Shown here: piece by piece, positions 1 through 12,098 of the stretch
Layout: the number at the start of each line of letters is the position of its first letter
Position numbering within the stretch: position 1 is the first letter of the stretch
From: Cryptomeria japonica
Taxonomy: Eukaryota; Streptophyta; Pinopsida; Cupressales; Cupressaceae
Assembly (NCBI RefSeq): GCF_030272615.1
Contig: NC_081409.1
Location: forward strand, 617,403,755-617,467,754
Direction: 5' to 3'
Length of the DNA: 64,000 nucleotides
Made by a program: the position numbers and the translations under genes
The notes under the pieces: generated by a model
Database searches by the model: none
The model's input: only the letters and a program-made list of their open reading frames with translations
Told to the model about the DNA's origin: nothing

Positions 1-690
1 GGAAAATGATCAGATTCGATTCTTGAAATCACAGTCAGAGAGAAAAAATAGTGATGAAGTCAATCTGTGGAAATAAGAGTTTTATCTAGCCTCACTTGGA
101 TGAGCTCATCACCCACCCTTTTGTTAGTCCAGGTGTATTTAGCACCCGATAGCTCAAGGTCTATGAGGCATTGATAATTACTAAAACTTAGCCAAATCAT
201 GTTTACTATCCATATGGGTCTAGGACCCCACAAACTTTTCATATTCTTGAAGAGGAGTATTAAAATCTCTCATAATAAGCCAGGGAACATCAGAATGGTT
301 TCTTCAAAAAGGAGAAATTTTTATCCAAAATTTCCTTTTGGAAGCCTTATTGTTGGGAGCATAAATATTAGACATAATCCAGGAAAATCCATCTCTAGTA
401 TGCTTGAACAACGTGGCAACATGATCGTCGTCATCACAAATAGGGGTACCTTGAACAAAATGTGAGGTTGCATACAGTAACAACACCCCCAGAGGCACCA
501 TCAGAGCTAATACCCTAAGTTTCACAAAACTTGAAAAACTTAAGTTTCTCAACTCTATCCTTAGGCATTTTAGTTTCTTGGATAAGAAGAATATCTAGTC
601 TATGATCCCTAGAAAAATTGTGAACAATGTCTTGTTTGTGGGTAATATTAAGCCCCCTAATATTCCAAGATAAAAGTTTTATTTCTTACC
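1..690 (-). pseudogene. LINE ORF2 start, APE-type endonuclease domain (partial)
   Basis: ORF2 of L1 elements begins with an endonuclease that nicks target DNA. On the minus strand from about 690, three frames together give the family blocks in order: LLSWNIRGLN, ILLIQETKMP, a GGVVT-like block, SNIYAPNN, and near 170-90 the block LSGAKYTWTNKR followed by QVRLDKTL. This matches the catalytic layout of LINE endonucleases. The reading frame is interrupted several times. It lies directly downstream of ORF1 in the same orientation and leaves the window before the reverse transcriptase. Confidence 0.75.
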
Positions 691-912
691 AGGGGAGTTG
701 AAAAGACTTTCATGGATCATCTTTTGTGATCCATCAACAATATTCTAGAGACATTTCTTCTCTCTTTTCCATTTTATTGATTTTCTGCCCGCACTTCATT
801 GAGGTCCACAATCTACTTTAGTTCTATTCCGAGTGGACACCCCTGTCCCAAGGACCTGCTGCGATTTCTTCCTTCTCCTTTCTACTTTTGTGTAGGACAT
901 ATCTTCATCAAA

Positions 913-2356
913 CTAAATATCTTCAAGGTTAATATTCTCTTTTTCATCTCTACTCTTCTCATCCTTAGGAGATTGAACAGAGCCCGACACAATGATATTC
1001 GGATCCACACTTGAGAGAATTCCCTTGATATCCAGAGTTGAAGAAACCTCTGGGTAAGAATTCTTAACACTATCACAATTTGACATGCCAAAAGATGAAT
1101 CAAGCACAGGAAAGGATTGTCGATCCTTGAAAGTACACTCCAAATGGCCATTTGAGTGCACCAAACCCTCAAGATCAGCTCCGTTATTACTAAGAAAAAT
1201 GTTATTGGACCCAGCATCATGGGATAGTTGAACAACCAATTTCCCATCTTTAGTGTTATCGATCTTATCCTTATCATTACTCTCTATCGGCCTCTCATTT
1301 AGACCTTCCTTGCCATCATCAACCTTCTTCTGTGTAGAGGTTGTATCTGTAGCTATGACCATTTGAACAGGAGAGGTCTTCATCCCATCTTGGTAAATTC
1401 CTTTATAGGAGCAATGGAAACCTTTGCATGCAAGCTCACCTTAGGATCTTCCTTCGCCTCGTCCTTCTTAGATTTGGGCTTCCAAACCCTAGGCCCATTA
1501 GGTTTAGGGTCATCTTTTTTTCCATTTTGAGGGCATCTTTTCGCCCAGTGTACAACTTTCTTACATACAAAACAAACAAAAGGCAGTGACTCATATTCAA
1601 TAGCCTGATTCATCGACCTCAACTTAGAAACTAGGTCAATTGAAGAGGGAAGATCCTTAGATCGACTCACCCCCACACAAATGCGAGCATAAACCATTAT
1701 TTATTTGGCAGCAGTCATAGTGTCAATCAACAACATATCACTGAAAACTCCAGCAATACCCTTAAAAACATCCTCATACTAGTATTCTAAGGGAATCCCA
1801 AGGAACCTAACCCAAATAGGCACAACATCAAAGGACTCAGACATATCCATATTAGGGGTCCATTTTTTAAGGGTAAGAGAAGATCGCCCCATAATCCAAG
1901 GCCCCCCACTAATAATGGCAAGGATATCCTCAACGCGGGAGAAAGAAAAGGAAAAGAATCCCCTAGGCAGAGCATAAATCTCAACCCGACCCTTCATTTT
2001 CCACTTTTTATTAACAAAAACCCTAACTAGATCAATATTAGGTCTAGGACTAAAAAATTTACCAGAAGGGATAGATCCATGACAACAATATTATGATCAA
2101 TGAGTTGGTCAAGGATCGAAAGAACGACCTTACCACTGTTTTTATCAGAGATAACAATAATTGGAGGGAAAGATGATTTCCCAGTGAGTTTAACCCCCAA
2201 ACAAAGAGGCCCACTGAATGTCATGACACCAGATTTGAAAACTTGCTTTGATTGACCCGTGATTGGTATCTCTGAATGAGGAACCCGTGAACTACTAGGA
2301 CGAAGAGTACTCCCCCCTGGAATCTCAACCCTGGGGGACCCATCACCTAGGTCCAC
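913..2356 (-). pseudogene. LINE ORF1, DUF4283-like domain plus CCHC zinc knuckle
   Basis: ORF1 of plant L1 elements is a nucleic-acid-binding protein that coats the element RNA. The N-terminal part reads from 2356. After a frameshift near 2030, a DUF4283-like stretch (about 2040-1780) contains GGPWIMG and PIWVRFLGIPLEY, typical of this domain. A TAG follows at about 1776, and a TAA just before 1697. A CCHC knuckle (C-x2-C-x4-H-x4-C, starting CFVCKK) lies at about 1575-1535, followed by a Lys/Asp-rich tail. Another frameshift near 1383 continues into an acidic, polar C-terminal stretch ending near 913. At least two stops and two frameshifts make it non-functional. I am confident of the family and less so of the exact ends. 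Confidence 0.78.
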
Positions 2357-2437
2357 CTGAAACCCTGATTTAGGATCCGCACCGTCCTCTTATCCAACCT
2401 CCCCCTGGTCGTTTGCATCGCCAATAGGTTTAGGGGA

Positions 2438-2692
2438 CAATGATAATGATGATGAATATGAATATGTTGATGACAATGATTTATCCAAGCAATTTTCACA
2501 AGCATTAGTCCTAGCTTCTAGAGTAATAGACAAAGTGATTCATCATTCGAGCATAGTCCTTGTTTGGAAATTGTGGTGGCTCCATCTACTGTGCTTGAAG
2601 CTACTCCTCTTGCTTATTTCCCACCTTCCCAAAACAATGTTGAGCAAGATAGGGAGGTGGATGACTTACTTGATTAGCCTCATTCGTGTCGC
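2438..2692 (+). pseudogene. Decayed C-terminal coding tail of an unidentified element
   Basis: One plus frame opens with an Asp/Asn/Glu-rich run and reads SKQFSQALVLASRVIDK. After a shift a second stretch reads YFPPSQNNVEQDREVDDLLD and ends at a TAG. The composition is coding-like, and it sits just 5' of a purine-rich tract and an LTR-like unit, so it may be the 3' end of a polyprotein. I do not recognise the family. The LINE seems to have inserted immediately upstream. Confidence 0.35.
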
Positions 2693-4412
2693 AGATTCTA
2701 TCTCCCTCTTCTCTCTTTCTTGTTCGTAACCTTTTTCTATTTGTTGTCCCTGGTGTTGTCTACTTCAGGATGATGCAAAGCATTGAGATCTATTTTGGTC
2801 TCTCCCATGTTGACTCAAAAGACACATGTTCCCTTCTTCCATTGTGGTTCTAATTTCTTTGGGGGATGAGGACAATTTAGTGCAAATATATACATGATAT
2901 ACATTATTTATCATAAAATCATATTGTCCCAAGAGTTAAGTAGAACCCTTATGTGTTTTGTGTTTTGTGGTCATTATCCTTTGATTTGTCCTTTCTTGGG
3001 GGCATATCATTGTGATAATGTGCTTGTCTTTTGGATGCATGTATACTACCTTAAAGCAATTGCTCATGTTATGGTGTATGGAATCGCTTTAACATGGGGG
3101 CATACACTATGCTCAATATTTCTCTCTTTTGCATACCTTAATGCTCAAGTTACTTTGTGAACTTAGTCTTTTGCTTTGTAAATTTGGTATTTTTAGTTTC
3201 ATGAATCATGGTAATTGAACCTTACTAGGATAGTAGTCATGGTTCTCTTTCTCTCTCTTATGATGTCCCTCTTATGATTTCCCTTTTATCTCGATCTTGA
3301 AGTTGTCAGATACCTAAATTCCACTAGGGGCTTGGTGTGTCTTGCCTCCTCTGAATCTTGATAAAAGATTTCTAATGTGAACCTTTGTACTTTACTGAGA
3401 GTATGCTTAGCCTCATACTCACTAAAGTAGGGGATAAATATAGTGACCTAAATTGTACTCCCTTACAATTTTATTCACATTTGGGCCCTCCCCTTAACAT
3501 TCATGCCCCAAGGCCTAATTGGAACCTGATTATGCTCATGCAATGCATATTTGTTATATTTTCACCTCACACCTCATCCTGCCCTCAATTTTTGTCTCTG
3601 GTTGGGAAAGATCAGGGTGTGGTGCCCTGGTCCTCAAGGGACCAGAGCGTCCAGTTTCCTAGTCCTCCCAATTAGGACCCAATTTTGCGCCAGTTAATGG
3701 TCATAAAGTTTGGGTGGGTTTCTTGACCCCGTGTCAGCTCATGTCAAAAAATTAAGTTGTTTTTCGATGAGAAAGTATAAAAGGAGGTCGACCCCTCTCA
3801 TTTTAGTATCCACACACATGAAATTCAATTCAACATCAAGAAATCAAACATTCAAATTCAAATGAGTAAGCAATCAGTCTTCTTTTAAGAATTGGAGCAG
3901 AGATAAGGTCAAGATTCAAGCATTGGAGTTAACATTCATGTTCTATGTTATTGAAGATTTCATGAAACCCCGATTTCATGTAGAGACAAACACAACTTCA
4001 CAAGGAGCTATTACATTTGTGTTTTTAGTCATTATTTTGCATCTCCCTCAAAAGGAGAACATTTCCTTTACTGTGATTCAATCATATCTCATTTCTATTT
4101 CAAGGTTAACTCCTAAACCGGGGTTTGACTTGGGCAAACCCCTATGCCCAACCTATTTCACTTCTCTAGTGTTTGCAGAAATAGGTACGGAGTTGCATTC
4201 TTGAAAATAAACTTTATTTATAGTGACAAATATATCCCCCATTGGAGTGAAAAAAGTGTGGAGAACCAAAGCGACCACCATCTTGGTCCCGACAAATTAG
4301 GAGCTCCTTCTAGGAATAGATCTGAATACATTTGCATTCCTCAGATCTAGGTTTGTGGCTCGATTTGATGAATGTAACTTATTGTTCATGTATTTTTTAC
4401 ATCAATTCCAAC
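2693..4412 (+). repeat. Probable LTR-like unit (boundaries uncertain)
   Basis: A purine-rich tract (about 2859-2874) could be a polypurine tract. It is followed by about 1.5 kb without long ORFs that contains a GC-rich snapback (3627-3645), a TATAAAA box (3776-3782) about 150 bp downstream of it, and an AT-rich 3' part. This is the usual order of U3-R-U5 in plant LTRs. The right end is placed at CCAACA (4412). I found neither a second LTR copy nor a target-site duplication, so this rests on layout alone. The 2693-2858 stretch holds nothing I can identify. Confidence 0.35.
3776..3782 (+). promoter_or_regulatory. TATA box in LTR-like unit
   Basis: TATAAAA followed by GGAGGTCG in a locally GC-richer setting. 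Its position, downstream of a GC hairpin in an LTR-like unit, suits a U3 promoter. Confidence 0.4.
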
Positions 4413-7400
4413 ATTGTAGTGCCCCTCCCTAATTCATCTTGTCTTTTTGTACATCAAAGGAATATATTGATCTAGCTTAGTCTACTTTATGATGATTTGA
4501 TGGTATCATGTTATGTACTAACCCTATTTCATGATTGTATTAGATATGATGATGGATCTATATTTGATCATTATTCATGATGGATCATATTGCTTATGGT
4601 ATTTTGATGATATTATGATTACGCTAACCCTACTTTATGACTATGATGACTTATTTGATGCTACGATGTTTGTGATTGTCTTCTAGTGTCTTTGTGATTA
4701 GAGATGATGTCATACCACTCAATGCAAGCACGATATGACATTGTGATTCTCTATCACTTGGCTGCTCATTTATGATGTATATGTGTTGTACAAATGTTTT
4801 ATTTCATTTAGTGGTGGATGCAGGATTGCAGGTATTAGACATCGACTCCACTTGGTCTCATAGGTCTAAGTGTGCCTTTATCCCAATGGCAAGTTGTTGG
4901 AGATGGCATGTGTTTCCCTCTCACACTCTAGGCTTAAGTTGATACCCTTGTCAATTAGTGTCTCGACTTGAGTCATCGGTCTACGTCATGTGGTATGTTG
5001 TTCAACCTTATGTCTAGTTACCTTGTGAGTTTGTGATTATTTATTAATTAATAATTAATCGGTTAATATTGTTTATAAATATTGTTATTATTGGAGAATT
5101 ATTACTCATTAATATTTATTTTATGGATTTATATTTTATTGATTATTTGGAATTGTGGAAATTAATTAATCAATTACTACATATAGCCATTGGTGTAAAT
5201 TATTAAATAATGGCTACTATGAATACAATATATTTATACATATTTATTTACTGGGAGTTTTTAATTAATTAATAATTAATTGGTAGAATTACATTAGTTG
5301 AGTATTTATGCTTATCTGTACATCTATTTATTTATTTGTTATTTGATTATTTTAAATGTATATGGGAGATATATATAGTATTGAGTTTAACTTATATTGG
5401 CCAGAGCATTTATATGTATCTGTACATTTAATTATTTGTTTATTGTTTATCTATTTATTTATTTTTGGCTCATCTATTTATTGGTTATTTATTATATTGG
5501 TTTTGATTTATTATTTCAGCTTTTGATTTATTGGATTATTATTTATTTTATTTATTTATTGTTTAATTATTGGATGGGTATTTATGTTTGTCCGTACATT
5601 TATTTATTTATCTTCTTTATTGATTATTTATTTATTTATTTGCATTGTTGTTTTATTTATTTGCTATTATTCATGTACCTACCCCTTGTTATGATTGGCC
5701 CTCTTGGGAGTTGTGATTATGAGGATAATATTGTTTAATTGTTTGTTTATTTATTTATATTGTCTTTGATTTATTTTATTGGTTGATATTTGAGGGTAAG
5801 TATATTATTTTATATTCTTACCTCGATTTTTGGTAGGGGGGTTGGTATAGAATATATTTTATTGGAATATTTTGATTGGCAGATATTCTTCTGTAGTTTT
5901 GAATGAGATTCTATTTATTGGCTTTGTGAGCATTTTTGTGGGGGTGCTTTTGGATATCTTTTTACGACTTTTGGATTTTAGAATTGCTTGGAGGGAGATT
6001 TTCTTGGTTGGGTTGAATTTTGGAAAGCTTGTTGGATTAGATTTTTTCTCTTCTATGATTGCATTACCATCACTCTACTTCCAGGCTAGAGATCTTTTTC
6101 CATTCTTGTATTTTGATTTTTGAAAAGAGTTGTTTTCTTCGTGACTGCTAAAAGATTGTTTGGGGAGATTTGGAAATGAATGATTATTCTATTATCAATA
6201 ATTGGGGGTAATATTTTGGGAAAAATTATATATATATGATTTTATGAATCTGTGTGTTGTATTGCTAGAAAAGGGCATTTGTGTATGTTGATTATAGGTT
6301 GCATGTGAATGCATTGTGGTAGCAATTGGTTTTGTGAGGTTTATTTGTTGTTGCATACCCTATCTTGTTTCCATTTGGTTTGGTTAGATCTGGAGTGGCT
6401 ATGTCTGTAATCATTTGTGTGCAAGTTATTATCAGTATAAGTTGGAATTCTTGGATGCGTTGTATTGTTGACCTTAACAAGGCTTTGTTTTGGTTTCTTA
6501 TTGGCTTTTAGTGACTTATGGGTCGTGTTTATGTCATTGTAAGGCCTATGCCTGTATCTCATTTTCTGGGAGTTGGTCCCCTATTACAATAGCGCTACTC
6601 TAGGCTTCAATAGTGCCAAGATAGTGTCAGCAGATTTTTGGGTTGTTTTTTTAGTCCCTTAGTTGATTTCTCTGCTTGGTCTTCATTCTAGAGGCTTGTT
6701 TTGTTACGTTTGATGGTTTGGGGGCACTGTGCCATTCATTTGTGATATGTGTGAATCCATTTGGGCTCTGGCAAGTGGTTTTGTGCTTGTTCGTTGAGGT
6801 TTTGATATGTTGCTCCAACAAGTTGAGTGATTCCTTGTTGTTGAGGATGGTTAATTGTAGCTCTAGCGAGAGATTATGTTGTGCCTCGATATGGAGGATC
6901 ATTCTATGTTATTAGATTCATGTATTGCCCCTATTTATATGTATTTGACCTTCTTGAGACTCTATTTATTATTGAATTTTGGCATTATGAGCTTATGGCT
7001 TGATCCTTGTTAAGTGGCTATTGGTTGTATGTTGATGGCTATCTTTGTGATTCAGTTGTATCAGTTATGTAATGACTTTTGGATGCTTTCCATGTTGAGC
7101 TTCATATTTTTATTATGTTTTATTTTGTTGTGTTTTACCCTATGGTTATGGTCCATGGCTGGGAGAGTGGGCTCTTGCATGTGTGGACCAGGGTCTTGAG
7201 AATTAGGCCTCTAGGAGGGGGTCTAGACTTGATGGAACCACATGAAGAGTTTATGGCTTAATTTGCAAGTGATAACATTATTAATAATTGATTAGTGGGT
7301 TGGGTAAATAGGAATTCACCTAATAAAGATAAAGAATATGTTGTTGTATACCCCAATTGGACGGACCCAGGGAGGTGTTTTTTGGGGATCCTAGATTGGG

Positions 7401-9160
7401 AAGATTGTTGGAGCGGTATACCTGATCTCCCTTGAGTGACTCTAAGGTGCAGACGGATGCCACATGAGGCTAGCATGTGATGACACTCTACCCCACATGT
7501 GTCCATTATCTATATGCCTCGTTATTGATTGTGCCTTTGGAGGTTGATTGCTTTGATTTAGCCATGTGATGTATTTTGATGTTATATTCTTATGTTGGAG
7601 TTTTGTAGTGTCATGTTGTATCATATGGTTGTTAGGTGTCATCTTAGGTCTTGCATGTGAGTTGGAACCTTATGGCATCTCCTAGCACGGGGGTGGTTCC
7701 TTTGGTTCCACATGGTCAGGTGGTTTGATGCCTTCTACCATTGGGATATTCTTCTTGGATGTTAGTGTGCGTGGATTTGGATCTATAGTATCTCATCATG
7801 AGCTTGGATTCTTAGAGCATATTTATGTAACCATAATTGATATCATGTGTTATGAAAGAAGGAAATGTAAAGAAGACTATGTAATCAGTGTATTGAGATC
7901 ATGTATTATAGAACATGTAGAAAGATGATTTCTAAATGAAATGTATTGAATAAGATTGTTGTAAATGGATATTCTATTGTAGATGTTGTTCTTGATTAGA
8001 AAGGAATTAAATGATTTAGAGATGTGTATGCTATGTCTTGAGTATATTTTGTGGATAGTAGTGATTATGTTAATTATCATATATGCCTTGATTTGAAAGA
8101 TGTTAATCTCCAATGTTAGATATCTTGAGATATGGAAGTTAAGGGAGTAGTTGTGGTTCGCATGAAAAATATGGTTCTTTATTATGTGGTTGTCCCATGG
8201 TGTTGATTTCTATGTATTAGAGATGTTACCATATTACAATGTCTTGTAAATGAGGAATATGAATATGTGTCTATGTAACTTGTATTATTAAGCATTAGGA
8301 TGGGATGCAGCAAAGAGACTATGTGTTTGCTCCATGTGCTATTATGCAAATGAACTTGATATAGAAGAACTATGCTATTGTTATAAGATGATGTATTGGT
8401 ATGTGGTTGATATTATATATATGTTTATCATGTTGAGAATGAAATCCTATGTTGAAATTAGGGGATTGAAATATTAGATTGTATTTATTCTTATAGAATC
8501 ATATGACTCTCGAACCTATTTAGTAGATTGGAATTCTATTTGGATGTAGATAAGTACTTGCTGCTATGATCTTGAATATGGCTATGGATAGTATTCTTGA
8601 TGAGTTGTGCTTAAGGAAATAATCGAATACCATTAGTAAAAGAAGGATAAATGCATTTAGTTTCATGATGTGTTGAGTGTTCAAATGAGTAAAGATGGGT
8701 ATTAGAAACATTTGATTGTTACTTAAAAATGAACCTTAGAAAGAGTATGAAAGGGAATAGAGTAATGCATATGTGTTAATGTTTTATCATAGTTGCATGG
8801 GAAGTAAAAGTTTAGTTGGATGATAGTATATGGTGTTTAGATGGATATGTGATGTGTTAGTTTAATGTCAAGTAGTGACATTGAGATACCCTAGGGAATG
8901 GAGATGCATTATATGGTTCTATTATGTATTTATGTTAATGATTAAATAGATGTTCTGCTTGTGTAATACGATTCATGGTTATGTTCATATCGATTCATTT
9001 GATCATGTATATAGTTAATGATGCATTATTGGTAGTAATGATGGAAACTAGAAGTTAGTATCGTGTTGTAGTGAAGATTAATTTAAAAGAAAAGAAAAAT
9101 TATCTCCATTTGTTGGTAGATTTTGGTTTAATTCTCTAGGGTATTTTGGCAGGCATTACA
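4413..9160. other. Gene-free, T-rich old repeat DNA with LTR-like ends
   Basis: No ORF here looks real. The plus strand is T-rich with low-complexity TTATTTAT stretches (about 5040-5800). The left end starts TGTAGTGCCCCTCCC (4415). The right end, read on the minus strand from 9160, starts TGTAATGCCTGCC. Both resemble LTR starts and also the better-supported LTR start at 62412. No target-site duplication joins them (AACAT on the left, AGCAC on the right), so they may be two unrelated fragments. A moderately GC-richer block (7140-7720) has no recognisable function. Confidence 0.4.
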
Positions 9161-10079
9161 AGCACATTTACCCTAATTTCAGCATTTTCACAATTCAACT
9201 TAAAAGAGGGAAATTAAATACAATCCATTAAATCCAACAAAATTCTCCACCCTTGTTCTTGTTGATTTGTGGCTAGATCCATTGGGTTTACTCCCCTCTT
9301 TAATTTAATGGTCCCCAAGTAAAATATTAATGGTTTTCATACATCTAATAGTGGAAACCCTAATATTTTCATCAACACAGCTACAATCAAAATATTCCTA
9401 TAGTAAATATAAATAAGTATAGGATGTGAATTCATCTCCAAATGAATGTCATTAAATACTAAGTTTTTTTGGCATAAATCTACACAAAGCTAATCCTAAA
9501 AACTAGTCAAACGTGTACGAGTTAGCAATTTTAAAATTTAAAATTTGAATCTTGGACAAAATTTGTATCATGTGGAACCACTCCTACACATTATGGAAAT
9601 GGCCCAAGATAGTAAAATTCATATCTCAAAAAAAGGAATGAATGTGAGGGAATTCAATATGGTGATAAGGCATATATATAGGGAAATTGAGTACATATAT
9701 GGATGGTAATATGTGTTGAAGGGAGTAATTGATGGATTGATAAATATTCAAGGATGAAAACTTAGCACAAAATTGTGACACATATTGTTATGTAATTATA
9801 TTAATACATTCCCTTAAAATGGGCCCTAAACTAACAAGAAATTGGAATATGTATGTGAATTTCATCAATACAACTATAAACATGAAATAAACTCCTTCCA
9901 AATGTCAAGAGAACTATATTACATATAAGTATCTTTTCAAAAAAAGATATATATTTTTAAATTATAATATTATAATGATAAAATTTCCATAACAATTATA
10001 ATTCAATTTATTTTTGGGTCCATTTTGATGGAATACATTAATAAAATTATATATTGACAAATGGCATGCTTTTGTGCAA
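9161..10079. other. AT-rich intergenic DNA, nothing recognised
   Basis: No sustained reading frame, RNA gene, repeat array or LTR signal was seen on either strand. Confidence 0.4.
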
Positions 10080-11046
10080 AGTTTGGATCATTCCTTAATC
10101 CTTCACCTATACTTATTTATGTTGAATTTGAGTCCTATTTGTAAACCCTAACTAATCCAACCACTAACTTATATCTACAAATTAATTCAACACAACATCA
10201 ATAGATATCTACAAATGCATGTAAATAACATAAAATAAGCAAAACTATACCCATGATCTTGTATTTGATAATGAGTGCTCTCATATTTTTGTCCACTTGC
10301 ACAAGAGCTCAAGGAATAATGGATGTGGTTGTGATGATGTATTTCTAGAATGATTTTGCCAAAGTGTAAGTATGCTCAAGACATATTATGGAAAAGGAGA
10401 GGAAGAAAGACTCTTTCATAGAGCATCCTAAAAATGGACGATTTAGATTAAGAGGTGGAATTATGAATGGACAAGATCACATAGATGAAAGAGAATCAAA
10501 AAGATTTGAGGGTAGGTAAAGATGAAGGGAGGACAATAAGAGGTGGAAAGGTAAAGAATAAGAGTGAATAGGATTAAGAGATTAAATTTGAAATGGATGA
10601 TTAATATTAAGAGTTGTGTTGACTTTGGAGAAAACACAAAGTGAATATAAGAGATGATTGACACATGTCACATGCCTATGAATTTAGATTATGATCCATG
10701 TGAACAAGTTGGAGAGCTAGGATTAAAAGAGGAGAAAGGTAATTGAATTAATTAAATAATAGTATATATTTAATTAATAGAGGAAAGGGTTAGATATATT
10801 AAATAAATAAAAATATTAATTTAATTTAGGAGGGATCTAAATAAATAATAAATATTTATTTAAATTAGAAAGAAGAGGTTCGGTAAATAATTAAACGAAT
10901 TAAAATATAATTTAATTAATAGTGAAAGAGGCTTATGAATTAATTAAATAAATTAAATATTTATTTAATAAATAGATGAAATTAAGATAAAAATAATTAA
11001 ATAAATATTAAATATTTATTTAATTAAAAGTAAATTTTAGGTGTCA
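10080..11046 (-). repeat. Possible LTR-like remnant, minus orientation
   Basis: Read on the minus strand, position 11046 opens TGACACCTAAAATTTAC. About 300 bp rich in TTAATTAAATAAAT follow, then a C/T-rich part. The Tat LTRs at 16090 and 33148 have a similar order: a short head, a TTTAATTAAAT-rich block, then a C/T-rich block. This similarity of style is my only evidence. The lower boundary is unknown and no partner LTR was found. Confidence 0.25.
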
Positions 11047-11882
11047 ATAATACCCATTTGCACACATTCTCATATAGTCAATATTATCTTATTTTTATCT
11101 ACATGTATCCTTTAAATTGGCCATCTATTTTACCTATTCTTGGATGTTCTATGTTGTGAGCAAACAAATCATATTGGTTTGGATCAACACTATGTTCATA
11201 TTTAAGGCTCTGATCAGATACATCATAATCACTATACTCATTGTGTTCCATGAATTCATTGCACAATGCATGCATCATACTAATCATCCTCATTTTCAAA
11301 TTAATCAATGTAATCTTCCTCATAAGGAATTTATTTCTCTTTTCTCACTAAGAGGGCATTTACACTTTTAAGTACAAGATGAGCTTCCTACAATTCAATC
11401 TCTACAAGAATTTTGTCTTTCCATTCTAGTGAGATATAACATTTATTCATGTTCAACTTCTTTATATGACATATTGTGAAGAGTAAGATATTGTCTAGAA
11501 ACATATCTTTCCTTCTGTTTTTGTCTCTCCTTTCTAAGGTGATCTAGCAATTCTTCTATTTCAATTCCAATTCTTCTATTTCAATTCCATATCTCTGTTA
11601 CACGCTAGGAGAAGTGGAATATTAGAAAGGAATATGTGCATCATAGGAACTATCCCTATTTCTTCTACCAATAGTCATATAATTTTCTTGCAACTCATAA
11701 TTAGACCTATGAATGTTTTGTGTTATGATTATGTTATCATCTAAATCCCTAGAAGTAGATAATTATTGATCTCGTAAATCGATAAATGAACTATTTTTAC
11801 CTAATTTTCTTACTTATAAATATCAATAGGTGAGTTTAAATGAATTATCATTATTTTGATCTTCTCATGTTGTTTGGTGTCT
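11047..11882. other. Intergenic DNA, nothing recognised
   Basis: AT-rich with only short chance ORFs. There is a 21 bp local duplication of CAATTCTTCTATTTCAATTC type around 11540-11590. Confidence 0.35.
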
Positions 11883-12098
11883 TTGTTCTTGTTCTTGCTC
11901 TTGCTCTTGCTCTTGCTCTTGCTCTTGCTCTTGCTCTTGCTCTTGCTCTTGCTCTTGCTCTTGCTCTTGCTCTTGTTCTTGTTCTTGTTCTTGTTCTTGT
12001 TCTTGTTCTTGTTCTTGTTCTTGTTCTTGTTCTTGTTCTTGTTCTTGTTCTTGTTCTTGTTCTTGTTCTTGTTCTTGTTCTTGTTCTTGTTCTTGTTG
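11883..12098 (+). repeat. Two-phase hexanucleotide microsatellite (TTGCTC)n then (TTGTTC)n
   Basis: About 80 bp of uninterrupted CTTGCT units run to about 11974, followed by about 120 bp of CTTGTT units to 12098. The units differ by one C/T. Because the unit is a multiple of three, several frames stay open (Gln-Glu on the minus strand, Leu/Ala/Val on the plus strand); these are artefacts of the repeat and not genes. Confidence 0.95.

Larger units (their letters stand above)
1..2420 (-). mobile_element. L1-type LINE, 5' portion, decayed, cut by window edge
   Basis: Reading on the minus strand from about 2420 toward 1, the order is that of a plant L1-like non-LTR retrotransposon: an ORF1 with a DUF4283-like domain and a CCHC knuckle, then the start of ORF2 with an APE-type endonuclease. 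The reverse transcriptase would lie left of position 1 and is not visible. The 5' boundary is not exact; LINE-like coding is lost near 2400. In-frame stops and frameshifts in both ORFs show that this copy is dead. Confidence 0.8.

Noticed and set aside
5397-5738. 113-residue Tyr/Ile/Leu-rich ORF resembling a membrane protein
   Set aside because: It comes from a low-complexity TTATTTAT tract; codon use simply follows the repeat.
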